The notes beneath the pieces were generated by a model. It saw nothing but the letters and a program-made list of their open reading frames with translations, searched no databases and was not told the DNA's origin. Positions 29,283 to 36,413 of a stretch of DNA of 64,000 nucleotides are shown one piece after another; the stretch's first letter is position 1; every line of letters starts with the position of its first letter. The DNA is from an uncultured Bacteroidales bacterium. Lineage in GTDB: Bacteria; Bacteroidota; Bacteroidia; Bacteroidales; P3. The stretch is from positions 52,810-116,809 of the forward strand of contig ONIP01000001.1 of the NCBI GenBank assembly GCA_900317955.1, read 5' to 3'. The translations under genes were made by a program, and so were the position numbers.

Positions 29283-29440
29283 AATTTAAGGGGACTTCCA
29301 TTAATCACCTCAAAGAGGTGAGACCTACATAAACACGGAACAAGCCGTAAGGCGCAGTGCCGTGACAATCAGCGGAGAATAGGCAAAGCGTCCTGTCGGG
29401 GACGCGACACAGAAACAAATAAAGGGGACTTCTATAAATC
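29283..29440 (+). repeat. Dispersed intergenic repeat, copy 2
   Basis: Begins with GGGGACTTCCATTAATCACC and includes GTAAGGCGCAGTGCCGTGAC and GCGTCCTGTCGGGGACGCGA. The opening recurs at 29423 (GGGGACTTCTATAAATCACC) and near 63675, and the middle resembles 29530-29570. No coding capacity is apparent. Confidence 0.55.
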
Positions 29441-29592
29441 ACCCAGAAGGGGTGAGACTATTAATAACGTTGCGGAAGTCGAGAGCAGAGCCGAACTTGT
29501 TCGAGCTTTGCCGAGATGTAGCAACGTCTCGGAGAAACACGGTACAAGCCGAAGGCGCAGTGCCGTGATACTCAGATGTCAGTAAACTGCGT
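29423..29592 (+). repeat. Dispersed intergenic repeat, copy 3
   Basis: Contains GTTGCGGAAGTCGAGAGCAG and TTGTTCGAGCTTTGCCGAGA (29469-29520), nearly identical to 63709-63760 near the window end. With copy 2 it fills the gap between the reductase and the lipoprotein gene. Confidence 0.6.
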
Positions 29593-29593
29593 C

Positions 29594-29680
29594 CCGAAGT
29601 GAAGAAGTGCCAGTGGCACTTCGATAGCGTCAGCGGAGTGAAGAAGTGCCAGTGGCACTTCGATAGCGTCAGCGGAGAAG
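29594..29680 (+). repeat. Tandem hairpin repeat (two ~40-bp units)
   Basis: Two adjacent units each contain the odd palindrome GAAGTGCCAGTGGCACTTC followed by GATAGCGTCAGCGGAG. A diverged third unit of the same design lies at 30594-30645 inside the truncated surface-protein gene. Confidence 0.75.
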
Positions 29681-29780
29681 AAAAAACGACAATGGAAACA
29701 AATAAATAGAACACACCTAAATAGAACACTTCATAATAGATACAATCAATCATATTAAATCCATTAAACCGATCAATCCC

Positions 29781-30149
29781 ATGAAACACCTATTACCCCT
29801 CCTCCTCCTGACCCTCCTACTACTGACAACCTCCTCCTGCAAGAAAGACGACACCATCAACTGCACCATCACCTGGCAGACCTACACCCACGCCAAGCAG
29901 ATCACCGCCGACCAGATCCAGAAAGCCTTCCAGCAGACCTTCTTCGGCTACTACCCGCCCCTCAACGACAACACCGTCCGGGCCAGCAACACCACGCGGC
30001 GTGAAGTCCGTTCCCTCACGATGAAACTCATCTCCATGGCCGATGCCCTCATCGAAGGAGAGCCCAACCCCGAAGGGCAGCAAATCGAAATCAGAGTATT
30101 CATAAACTACGGCACCACCATAGAAGAAATCTGGTCCAAAGACTACTAA
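29781..30149 (+). CDS. Small lipoprotein of unknown function
   Basis: 122 residues. Signal with a very Leu-rich core and lipobox TSSC (Cys20). The mature ~100 residues contain ITADQIQKAFQQTFFGYYPP and a charged C-terminal strand region (IEIRVFINYGTTIEEIWSKD). No family recognised. Codon use is like the native genes. It is isolated between dispersed repeats and octamer array B. Confidence 0.6.
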   Translation: MKHLLPLLLLTLLLLTTSSCKKDDTINCTITWQTYTHAKQITADQIQKAFQQTFFGYYPPLNDNTVRASNTTRREVRSLTMKLISMADALIEGEPNPEGQQIEIRVFINYGTTIEEIWSKDY

Positions 30150-30155
30150 CCCAAA

Positions 30156-30419
30156 CCGATTAAGCAATTAACCGACGAACCGACAAGCCGACTAAGCGAT
30201 TAACCGACTAAGCGACTAAGCGATTAAGCTACTAAGCAATTAACCGATAAACCAACGAACCGACGAACCGATTAACCGACTAACCGATTAAGCGATTAAG
30301 CGACTAACCGACTAACCGATTAAGCTACTAAGCGATTAAACGATTAAGCTACTAAGCGATTAAGCGATTAAGCTACTAAGCGATTAACCGATTAAGCGAA
30401 AACCCGACTAAGCGAAAAA
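30156..30419 (+). repeat. Octamer tandem array B (33 x 8 bp)
   Basis: Thirty-three consecutive 8-bp units in perfect register, mostly GCGATTAA, CCGATTAA, CCGACTAA and GCTACTAA, with decayed units such as GCGAAAAC at the end. The unit is the reverse complement of array A. The array starts 6 bp after the lipoprotein stop and ends 5 bp before the ATG of the truncated surface-protein gene. Confidence 0.9.
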
Positions 30420-30424
30420 AAATC

Positions 30425-30667
30425 ATGCCAATCCATTCCAACCTACTAACCCTCCTGCCGTTACTCTTACTCGCCACGCAAGCCCTCGCCATCCCAACCC
30501 CCTACCCACCGCCGGACAACGTCACACCCGACACCCTTGTCGTAACAACCCACCTCGACAACATGGATGCCACCGACGGCCTCACCTCCCTGCGCGAAGT
30601 GAAGAAGGACATCCAGTGGATGCCCTTCGATAGCGAAGCGGAGAAAGCAACCCTCAGCGGTTGCTAA
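30425..30667 (+). pseudogene. 5' fragment of a secreted surface (beta-helix type) protein
   Basis: 80 codons. A clear signal peptide (ends ALA-IP) is followed by TPDTLVVTTHLDNMDATDG and LTSLRE, the pattern that opens CSLREA-type parallel beta-helix surface proteins, which normally continue for hundreds of residues. Here homology stops directly after SLRE, where a hairpin repeat unit (30594 onwards) takes over and soon gives a stop. Read as the broken 5' end of a large gene whose 3' end may be the fragment at 45310-45900. The alternative is an unrelated remnant. Confidence 0.6.
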
Positions 30668-30706
30668 AGCACCAGCTTTTCTTCAAAAGTCCCTCACTTT
30701 TGAAGT
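30594..30706 (+). repeat. Hairpin cluster at the truncation point
   Basis: A diverged copy of the 29594 repeat (GAAGTGAAGAAG, then CCAGTGG centre, then CTTCGATAGCG) is followed by two more hairpins: AGCAACC/GGTTGCT (30646-30665) and CTTCAAAAGT/ACTTTTGAAG (30681-30705). It sits between the broken gene and the left end of the 6-kb element. Confidence 0.65.
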
Positions 30707-30727
30707 GAAGTTCCCCTAAAAACTATG

Positions 30728-30754
30728 GATGATACTTTGCTACTTTGATACTTT
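30728..30754 (+). repeat. Left terminal inverted repeat of 6-kb element
   Basis: Begins GATGATACTTTGCTACTTTG and continues with ATACTTT. The reverse complement of 36734-36760 matches it at 26 of 27 positions, the first 20 being identical. It is built from tandem CTACTTTG octamers. Together the two sites bound 6.03 kb of lower-GC DNA. Confidence 0.8.
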
Positions 30755-30777
30755 CCCCACTTGCCACACAAGGGATG

Positions 30778-30811
30778 AAAAAAAATCCGCTTGCCATCAC
30801 TGACAAGCGGA
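30778..30811 (-). terminator. Leftward intrinsic terminator at left end of element
   Basis: Minus strand: TCCGCTTG (30811-30804) pairs with CAAGCGGA (30793-30786), followed by eight T. It would end transcription from the minus-strand promoters at 31156-31163 and 30869-30876, 24 bp inside the left inverted repeat. Confidence 0.8.
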
Positions 30812-30868
30812 CAACCCTATTATAAACAACATGAAAAGCTTACATGAGGGAAAGTGTTTGAGTCACTG

Positions 30869-30876
30869 CAAAAATA
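30869..30876 (-). promoter_or_regulatory. Second minus-strand -7 box (TATTTTTG)
   Basis: TATTTTTG on the minus strand, about 60 bp before the terminator stem at 30811. If used it would give a transcript of roughly 90 nt, a possible small RNA. Support is only the motif and its position. Confidence 0.35.
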
Positions 30877-30969
30877 CCGTAGCCTGTAAGGAATAGGCAA
30901 TTGCATAGCAAATCACCTTCAGCACGATAATGAGTCATTTGGGGATAACACCTTTCATGGTGGACAACT

Positions 30970-31038
30970 TCATGGCTTGGGATTATTATAGCCATACGCT
31001 TTTGTCTTAGTATTTTTACCTTTGCTTCGTTCTGCCAT
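30970..31038 (-). CDS. Very short basic ORF of the left outward unit
   Basis: ATG at 31038, TGA at 30970; 22 residues, starting MAERSKGKNTKTKAYG and ending NNPKP, strongly basic. It lies about 118 bp after a -7 box and directly behind a leader that also precedes the gene at 35529, and a terminator lies downstream. That context is the reason to list it. The peptide may be a functional small protein or the remnant of a longer lost gene. Confidence 0.35.
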   Translation of the reverse strand: MAERSKGKNTKTKAYGYNNPKP

Positions 31039-31060
31039 ATCTGTAGGTGCCGAATGCCGC

Positions 31061-31163
31061 CGTTGTATCACCGTCTATAGAATCGAACCTACAACGACTC
31101 TTCAACGACGCTACAACGAGCAAAAAACGACACTTTTTTTGAATAAATGACGGTGCAAAAATA
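31061..31163 (-). promoter_or_regulatory. Promoter plus conserved leader, left copy
   Basis: Minus strand: -7 box TATTTTTG (31163-31156), then 35 bp, then a 23-nt segment starting CTCGTTGTAGCGTCGTTGAA (31120-31098), then GATACAACG (31069-31061). The right copy at 35363-35487 has the same order, the same 35-bp spacing between box and 23-mer, and 22 of 23 identical bases. A shared promoter-leader at both ends of the element argues for a functional RNA or protein-binding site. Confidence 0.6.
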
Positions 31164-31269
31164 CACACTTTTCTATACGTAATGCATTTTTGAGGATGTT
31201 TTTTCGTCTTTTTGTTTGTTATTTTTGAAAGATATATATGTTCTGTAATTTGCTAATATATATACAATA

Positions 31270-31298
31270 GAAGTATCAAAGTATCAAAGTTTCATCGG
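31270..31298 (+). repeat. Internal copy of the terminal repeat (right-end orientation)
   Basis: GAAGTATCAAAGTATCAAAG then TTTCATCGG; differs from the right terminal repeat at about four of 28 positions. With 30728 it brackets the ~570-bp left outward unit. Confidence 0.65.
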
Positions 31299-31384
31299 TA
31301 TATTTTCTGTTTACGCGCGGTATATATATATAATAATAAATACCTTATAATCTAAGAATTCTTTTTTTCTCAACCATTGATTTT

Positions 31385-31413
31385 GTGCTACTTTGCTACT
31401 TTGCTACTTTATA
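31385..31413 (+). repeat. Internal copy of the terminal repeat (left-end orientation)
   Basis: GTGCTACTTTGCTACTTTGC then TACTTTATA, three octamers in a row. It is followed by an AT-rich stretch (31414-31571) with TATATATAT runs and homopolymers before the primase operon. Iteron-like repeats beside AT-rich DNA and a primase operon are what a replication origin would look like; this is inference. Confidence 0.55.
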
Positions 31414-31571
31414 TATATATACATTTTAAAAAACATATATATATCATTTTTTCAAGCCAAAAGAAAATACATTTGATTTTCAGATACTTAACATTTTTTA
31501 ACAATTAACTTTTTTGATATGTGGTTTTTTTTTTTATAGTTTTCTTATTAGAAAAAAAAAAAAAAAACAAC

Positions 31572-31979
31572 ATGGAAAAACAATCTTATGCTCACATTGT
31601 GAGGGAAGAAACCGCAGAAGTGAATGTCTATGCACAAGACATGGAAGCAATCACTTTTAACTATCAGAAGGACGGAAACGCCTTGAAAAAGGTTTCACGC
31701 TTCCGTGGCAGAGTTCAAGTAACAGAACGGCAAGAGAAAAACAATTGGGACGTTTATGTCGAGCCTCGCCCAAAGAAAAACAAATGCCTATACCGAGACA
31801 TTCCGTTTAAGGTTATGAAACGAAAAAACGGTGGTGCATTGCTCAGTATGGAATTACGGGAATGTACTCCCGAATCAATCAATGCCGAACTTGACGAAAT
31901 GGTGCGTAAATTCAAGGCTGCCTATCTTTCAGGCTCTTTATCCCTTTATCGCGAAAACCTTAAAAGCCAAAAATCATGA
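31572..31979 (+). CDS. Hypothetical protein, first gene of primase operon
   Basis: 135 residues from the ATG at 31572 (AACA upstream); the frame stays open further upstream but only through poly-A/T sequence. Soluble, mixed alpha/beta, rich in Lys, Arg and Glu, with KVSRFRGRVQVTERQEK and CLYRDIPFKVMKRKNG. No family recognised; the basic character and position suggest a role in DNA handling by the element. Its stop overlaps the next start as ATGA. Codon use is A/T-richer than native genes. Confidence 0.6.
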   Translation: MEKQSYAHIVREETAEVNVYAQDMEAITFNYQKDGNALKKVSRFRGRVQVTERQEKNNWDVYVEPRPKKNKCLYRDIPFKVMKRKNGGALLSMELRECTPESINAELDEMVRKFKAAYLSGSLSLYRENLKSQKS

Positions 31980-32200
31980 ATTCCTTACACCAACCTATAG
32001 GACGTACAATCGTGTACAAAGATCACTTGCTTGGAAAAAACAATACCGTACAAGTCTGCATTTCAGACTCACCTTGTAAAGGATGTACTTTTCTAAGCAA
32101 CATAAACGGTAAATGCACACAACCGCCTATGAATGTCTTTGGCGAGTGTGATGGACGACTGAGAACAGACAAAACAGACATCATCTATAAACAAGTATAA
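31976..32200 (+). CDS. Small Cys-rich (zinc-ribbon-like) protein 1
   Basis: 74 residues. Cys pattern CISDSPCKGCTFLSNINGKC then GECDGRLRTDKTDIIYK. The spacing CxxCxF...C...C...RxDKxxxI recurs in the product of 34868-35137, so both belong to one small family also seen in Bacteroidota phages and islands. Four or five Cys suggest a metal-binding knuckle. Role unknown. Overlaps neighbours by 4 bp upstream and lies 3 bp before the large gene. Confidence 0.6.
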   Translation: MNSLHQPIGRTIVYKDHLLGKNNTVQVCISDSPCKGCTFLSNINGKCTQPPMNVFGECDGRLRTDKTDIIYKQV

Positions 32201-32203
32201 CGC

Positions 32204-34474
32204 ATGAAATTCAGCCTATTTGAAAACGTAAAAACCGCCAAGGGCGAGATATGCACCTGGCCCAGATTCTTAGACATGACGGAAAGCAAGTCCGTCGAAG
32301 CAAAAGCAAATGCCATTGCACACGGCAGTGCAAACAAAGACAAGTTGAAATCGTCGTTGCCCGCCGTCACTTGGCAGGCATATTTCCCAAATGGCAAACG
32401 TGTCAGCTCCGAAGCCATCCCAAGTGGATTGTACATGCTCGACATCGACCACCTGACCGAACCACCCGCCGAGATCTATGCAAAAAAGATTGCAGGAAGG
32501 CTCGAAACACTTGAAATCGTTGCAGTACACATGACAATATCGACACACGGTCTGCGTATTGTAGCACAGTGCCAGAGTTTTCTACCCTCCATCGAAGCAA
32601 ACCAACGTTGGTTGGCAAATGAACTGGGACTGGAATATGACGGAGTGTGCAAAGATTGGGCAAGAGCCAGTTTTCTTGTACCGTTCTCCTACTTCTACCA
32701 CATCAACGGAGCAATATTCGATGAGGCATACAAAGCCAAATATGTACTTCCCAACGATGTGCAACAAACTGACTTGAAACAACCCATAACAGAAAATGAT
32801 GCACCACCTACGCATGACACACAAAAAAACGACACACCTCAAGACATACAAACCGAGTATAAAGGCATTGCCCTGTATGACATCGCAATGGAGTGGCTGA
32901 AATCCCAAGGCGGATTGCCAGAGGAAGGAGAACGGAATGCCAAGTTATACAAACTGGCTCTCCGAATGCGGTATATCTGCGACTTCAACGCTCAGGTTAT
33001 TGCCGAAAACATACCACGCTGTGGACTGCAAAAAGCCGAAGTATTGCAGTTATGCACTTCGGCTTGTGGGGGCAACCGCTCAGGGGATATGCCAGCAGAT
33101 ATGCAGATTGTTTTGCGACGAATGAGGACAGAAAACGCCACACCCGAAGAGATTGACGACGAGGAACAGCCGAAAGAGATTCCATTTCTGCCACCACTGC
33201 CCCCTGTTTTCGAGGAATATGCCAACATAGCCCCACAAGACTTCAAGCAAGCGACAGTTCTATGCCTATTGCCTATCCTCGGGACACTGTGCAGCAAGGT
33301 ACGTGCAGAATATCTTAACAAGAAACTGGAAACACCGTCTTTTATGGTTACACTCGAAGCACCACAGGCAAGCGGTAAGTCGTTCATCGAGGTACTGACA
33401 AACCAATGCCTGAAGCCTTTGATCGAAAAAGATGAGGAGGAACGACAAAAAGAACGTGCGTTTGAGGAAGCAATCAAGGTAATCAAGATGCAAGGTGCAA
33501 AAAACACCAAGGCAGAACGTCAAGAAATCAAAGAAATGATGGAGAACAAGCCAGAGCCGTTAATCAGAAAAATGCCCGCTACAGCATCGATAACGAAACT
33601 ACTTATACGTATGGAACAGGCACAGGGCTTGCATTTGTTCGCATTAGCCGTTGAAATCGACACTGTGGCTAAGGCTTTCAAACGTAGCTTCACCAATCTC
33701 AGCGACTTGCTGCGCTGTGCATTCGACAACAGCGAATACGGACAAGACTACGCCAGTGAAACCAGTTTCAGCGGAAATGTAAAGGTTTTCTACAACACAC
33801 TATATAGCGGAACTCCAGCCGCTGTAAAACATTTCTACAGCAATTCAGAGGATGGCACATTAAGCCGTACATTATTCGTTACATTGCCCGACCAATTCGG
33901 CAAAGTAATGCCAGTATGGGGTGAGTTTGACAAGAAACAGCAACTTATAGTTGATTCAGCTCTTATCCGACTGTACGAAACATCCATAGAGGGTGACGAC
34001 GTAAAGAGTGAGCATATCATGAAAATGGATTTTCTCAACAATGCGTTGGCAAAGTGGATAGAGGAACAACGACAGTTATCAATCAAAAACAACGACAGAA
34101 CACGCAACACCTTCTATCGACGTTGTGCCGAAGTGGCTTTCCGCGCCGGCATGGTTGCCTTCTGTCTCTATAGCGAACAAGCCAACAATTCCATACGCCG
34201 CAAGGTGTCGGCCTTTGCTGTATGGGTTGCCGATATGATGTTGCGACAATTCATGATTCGCGTCGTCCTAAGTGACGATATTGCGGACAACCTGTTCGCA
34301 CGTGGTGTCTACAACTCTCTACCCGACGAATTCACACGACAGCAGTTGCAACTGAAATTGGATGAATTCGGTTTTAAGTCAACCGTCAAACTGGTTTTGA
34401 GCCGTTGGAGGCAAGCGGGTAAAATCAAGACAACTAAATACGGTGAAAACTCTATCAAAAAGCAAAAACAATGA
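32204..34474 (+). CDS. VirE/BT4734-type primase-like N-terminus fused to DUF3987 ATPase
   Basis: 756 residues. The N-terminal ~170 resemble the BT4734-like / VirE-N domain, with LYMLDIDHLTEPPAEI and MTISTHGLRIVAQC, and include acidic pairs as in primase-polymerase folds. After a linker, a P-loop ATPase of the DUF3987 type carries LEAPQASGKS (~384-393). The C-terminal ~100 residues look like a winged helix (TRQQLQLKLDEFGFKSTVKLVLSRWRQAGK, split here only as a description). Such fusions occur on Bacteroidota mobile elements and are thought to prime or unwind DNA. It is the only replication-type protein seen in the element. Confidence 0.75.
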   Translation: MKFSLFENVKTAKGEICTWPRFLDMTESKSVEAKANAIAHGSANKDKLKSSLPAVTWQAYFPNGKRVSSEAIPSGLYMLDIDHLTEPPAEIYAKKIAGRLETLEIVAVHMTISTHGLRIVAQCQSFLPSIEANQRWLANELGLEYDGVCKDWARASFLVPFSYFYHINGAIFDEAYKAKYVLPNDVQQTDLKQPITENDAPPTHDTQKNDTPQDIQTEYKGIALYDIAMEWLKSQGGLPEEGERNAKLYKLALRMRYICDFNAQVIAENIPRCGLQKAEVLQLCTSACGGNRSGDMPADMQIVLRRMRTENATPEEIDDEEQPKEIPFLPPLPPVFEEYANIAPQDFKQATVLCLLPILGTLCSKVRAEYLNKKLETPSFMVTLEAPQASGKSFIEVLTNQCLKPLIEKDEEERQKERAFEEAIKVIKMQGAKNTKAERQEIKEMMENKPEPLIRKMPATASITKLLIRMEQAQGLHLFALAVEIDTVAKAFKRSFTNLSDLLRCAFDNSEYGQDYASETSFSGNVKVFYNTLYSGTPAAVKHFYSNSEDGTLSRTLFVTLPDQFGKVMPVWGEFDKKQQLIVDSALIRLYETSIEGDDVKSEHIMKMDFLNNALAKWIEEQRQLSIKNNDRTRNTFYRRCAEVAFRAGMVAFCLYSEQANNSIRRKVSAFAVWVADMMLRQFMIRVVLSDDIADNLFARGVYNSLPDEFTRQQLQLKLDEFGFKSTVKLVLSRWRQAGKIKTTKYGENSIKKQKQ

Positions 34475-34878
34475 ACACAAAAATCAGATACAAAATTATT
34501 GAGTGTGTATACAGAAACACACGTGGATATGCAGGACTTAGATACAGGACAGTACTACTCACCAACGGCAAACTGAGCGAAGATGAAGTGATAGAGCAAC
34601 TGAGTAAACAAACTGGCGTGAAAGAGACCAAGTTGGGTTTCATACTTGACGAACTGAGGGATATTATCACCCGCAAATGCTTGGAAGGATATATCGTAAG
34701 TGTGCCACGGATAGGCTCGTTTCGTATCTCTTCAAAAAGCGTTGCCGTCACTGACGAGAAAAAAGCGGGTAAATCGGCAATACGTTCTCTGTCGATAAAC
34801 TATCTGCCCGACACTCGCATTGCAAAGGATGTCCATGTTCAAAACGTTATTTTCAAGGAGGAGAAAGATGGCCAATAG
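34471..34878 (+). CDS. HU/IHF-like DNA-binding protein
   Basis: 135 residues. The central part has the HU-like layout: EDEVIEQLSKQTGVKETKLG, a helix FILDELRDIITRKCLEG, then the strand turn YIVSVPRIGSFRIS, in place of the standard V.LxGFGxF. This belongs to the long HU-related proteins that accompany VirE/DUF3987 proteins in Bacteroidota. It probably bends DNA at element sites. Start overlaps the preceding stop as ATGA; the next gene starts inside its 3' end. Confidence 0.75.
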   Translation: MNTKIRYKIIECVYRNTRGYAGLRYRTVLLTNGKLSEDEVIEQLSKQTGVKETKLGFILDELRDIITRKCLEGYIVSVPRIGSFRISSKSVAVTDEKKAGKSAIRSLSINYLPDTRIAKDVHVQNVIFKEEKDGQ

Positions 34879-35137
34879 GAGAAAGGACACAGACTATCTG
34901 GACACAAAACCGCTAACAAGACCAGTAGATAGTATGTTCTATTACGAGGGGAAAAGAATTGCTGTTCATCGAATGGCAACAGCCACTTGCTCAGCTTGTG
35001 TGTTCAAAAATGACATCTGCTTAAAAACCATTCCAGTACACGGGTTGTGTACCGCAGCGACACGTTCCGACAAACAAAACGTGATATTCATCTGGTCGGA
35101 AGCTCAAATGTTATACCACGCTATGGGAGGGGAGTGA
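34868..35137 (+). CDS. Small Cys-rich (zinc-ribbon-like) protein 2
   Basis: 89 residues from the ATG at 34868, 11 bp inside the HU-like gene. TATCSACVFKNDICLKTIPV, then HGLCTAATRSDKQNVIFIW; the CxxCxF...C...C...RxDKxxVIF layout matches the protein at 31976-32200. Last gene of the operon. Having two diverged copies in one operon suggests distinct partners or targets. Confidence 0.6.
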   Translation: MANRRKDTDYLDTKPLTRPVDSMFYYEGKRIAVHRMATATCSACVFKNDICLKTIPVHGLCTAATRSDKQNVIFIWSEAQMLYHAMGGE

Positions 35138-35362
35138 CAACAAAGCATTGAGAAAACATAAAGGAGCAAAGTATCACTCTATTTATAATGTATTATTAAT
35201 TAAATTAATAATGAGTGCGAAAAGAATACATATGGATGAAATTTTTGAACCCTTTTTCATGCACAAATGGCACTTTTTAAGAAAAATACAGGTGTTTTTT
35301 GAAAAAAGTGCCCAAAAAGGCTTTTTGTTCCGCCAAAATTATCATATTTCGGTATTTCAGTG

Positions 35363-35487
35363 TACTTTTGCATCGTCGAAAGTTGATAATCATGCTTGTT
35401 TTAGCCTCGTTGTATCGTCGTTGAAGAGCCTACACAGGCACGTTCCCGGGAGCGAAGTTACGACAGCTGCACAGCAGGGATACAACC
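35363..35487 (+). promoter_or_regulatory. Promoter plus conserved leader, right copy
   Basis: -7 box TACTTTTG at 35363-35370, then 35 bp, then a 23-nt segment starting CTCGTTGTATCGTCGTTGAA (35406-35428), a palindromic TCCCGGGA, and GATACAACC (35479-35487), ending 41 bp before the ATG at 35529. It is the mirror image of the left copy at 31061-31163. An ORF readable through this stretch (35148-35510) is not considered coding. The 35138-35362 part is AT-rich and holds a half-copy of the terminal repeat at 35160-35176. Confidence 0.65.
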
Positions 35488-35528
35488 AAGACGCAAAAAA
35501 AAAGTATTAACTTCAAAACTTCAAACAA

Positions 35529-36410
35529 ATGGCTATCCTAACTGGTATTAACACCAAACTCCGTGGCAGCATCGGGAAATATACTTTCTCGCGTCTGAAC
35601 GGTCAGACCGTTGCCAAAGAAAAAGTTGACAAAAAGGAAATCCCTGTGCGTACCATGACACAAATGCTCCGTCGTGTGCGTTGGGCTAATCTCGTGAACA
35701 TGTACCGTGCTTTCGAGGGTACTCTGCACCCCAGTTTCGAAAGCAAAGATCCTCGCGTCAGCGACTACAACATGTTCATGCAAGCCAATATCGGCAGCTC
35801 AAATGTGGCTCTCCCCAAGGATGTGGCTGTGCAAGGTGGTTGCGTTGTCGCTCCCTATCAAATCACCCGCGGTCAGCTGCCTGGCGTCTTGGTTTCAATT
35901 GACTCCTCGCATCAAGTCGTAACTGACATTTCTGTAGGCGGTCTGTCAATTGGTGCCTCCACCACCCTCAAGGCGTTCAGCGATGCAATCATCCAGAACA
36001 ACGACACTTGGCACGACGGTGACCAGATTAGTCTCTATGTCGCCACCCAAGAGGTTGACAGTACAACGGGTATCCCCCGCGTCAACATGAAAGCTATTGA
36101 GGTGACTCTTGACACCTCCGACGAAGACACCCTTCTGGAAGACCTCACTGGCCAGAACTGCTACGACGTCCAAGACGGCATGCTGAAATACAAGGTCGCT
36201 GTCATTGGCGGTATCGCCTGTGTCCACAGCCGCAAGGTGAACGGCAAAACCCTTGTCAGCACTCAGCGTTTTGTGGTCGACAACCCCTCTCTCGCACCGT
36301 ACACATCGCAGGCAGCCTTCGACACTGCCATCCAGAGCTACGGCGGTGTGAACAAGGAACAGTTCCTGACTCCGAACGTCGACAATGTCTATGCACCAAC
36401 TAACCCCTAA
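35529..36410 (+). CDS. Unknown protein of mobile element (DUF6266-like N-terminus)
   Basis: 293 residues, no signal peptide. The N-terminus (ILTGINTKLRGSIGKYTFSR, then LNGQTVAKEKVDKK, then RTMTQMLRRVRWANLVN) resembles proteins recurring in Bacteroidota near HU/VirE modules, and loosely DUF6266 (SGKVG...R...Q..R). The rest is beta-rich. I do not know its function; the pattern could fit a structural or assembly protein. Codon use is more native-like than the primase operon, so it may have a different history. It has its own promoter and leader, and the next gene starts 3 bp later. Confidence 0.65.
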   Translation: MAILTGINTKLRGSIGKYTFSRLNGQTVAKEKVDKKEIPVRTMTQMLRRVRWANLVNMYRAFEGTLHPSFESKDPRVSDYNMFMQANIGSSNVALPKDVAVQGGCVVAPYQITRGQLPGVLVSIDSSHQVVTDISVGGLSIGASTTLKAFSDAIIQNNDTWHDGDQISLYVATQEVDSTTGIPRVNMKAIEVTLDTSDEDTLLEDLTGQNCYDVQDGMLKYKVAVIGGIACVHSRKVNGKTLVSTQRFVVDNPSLAPYTSQAAFDTAIQSYGGVNKEQFLTPNVDNVYAPTNP

Positions 36411-36413
36411 GCC

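Noticed and set aside
27945..30419. Octamer arrays considered as CRISPR
   Set aside because: Units are 8 bp with no spacers, and no cas genes are present.
35148..35510. 120-codon ORF before the 35529 gene
   Set aside because: It spans the promoter and the conserved leader; composition is not coding-like and the shared bases with the left copy are not in a coding frame there.
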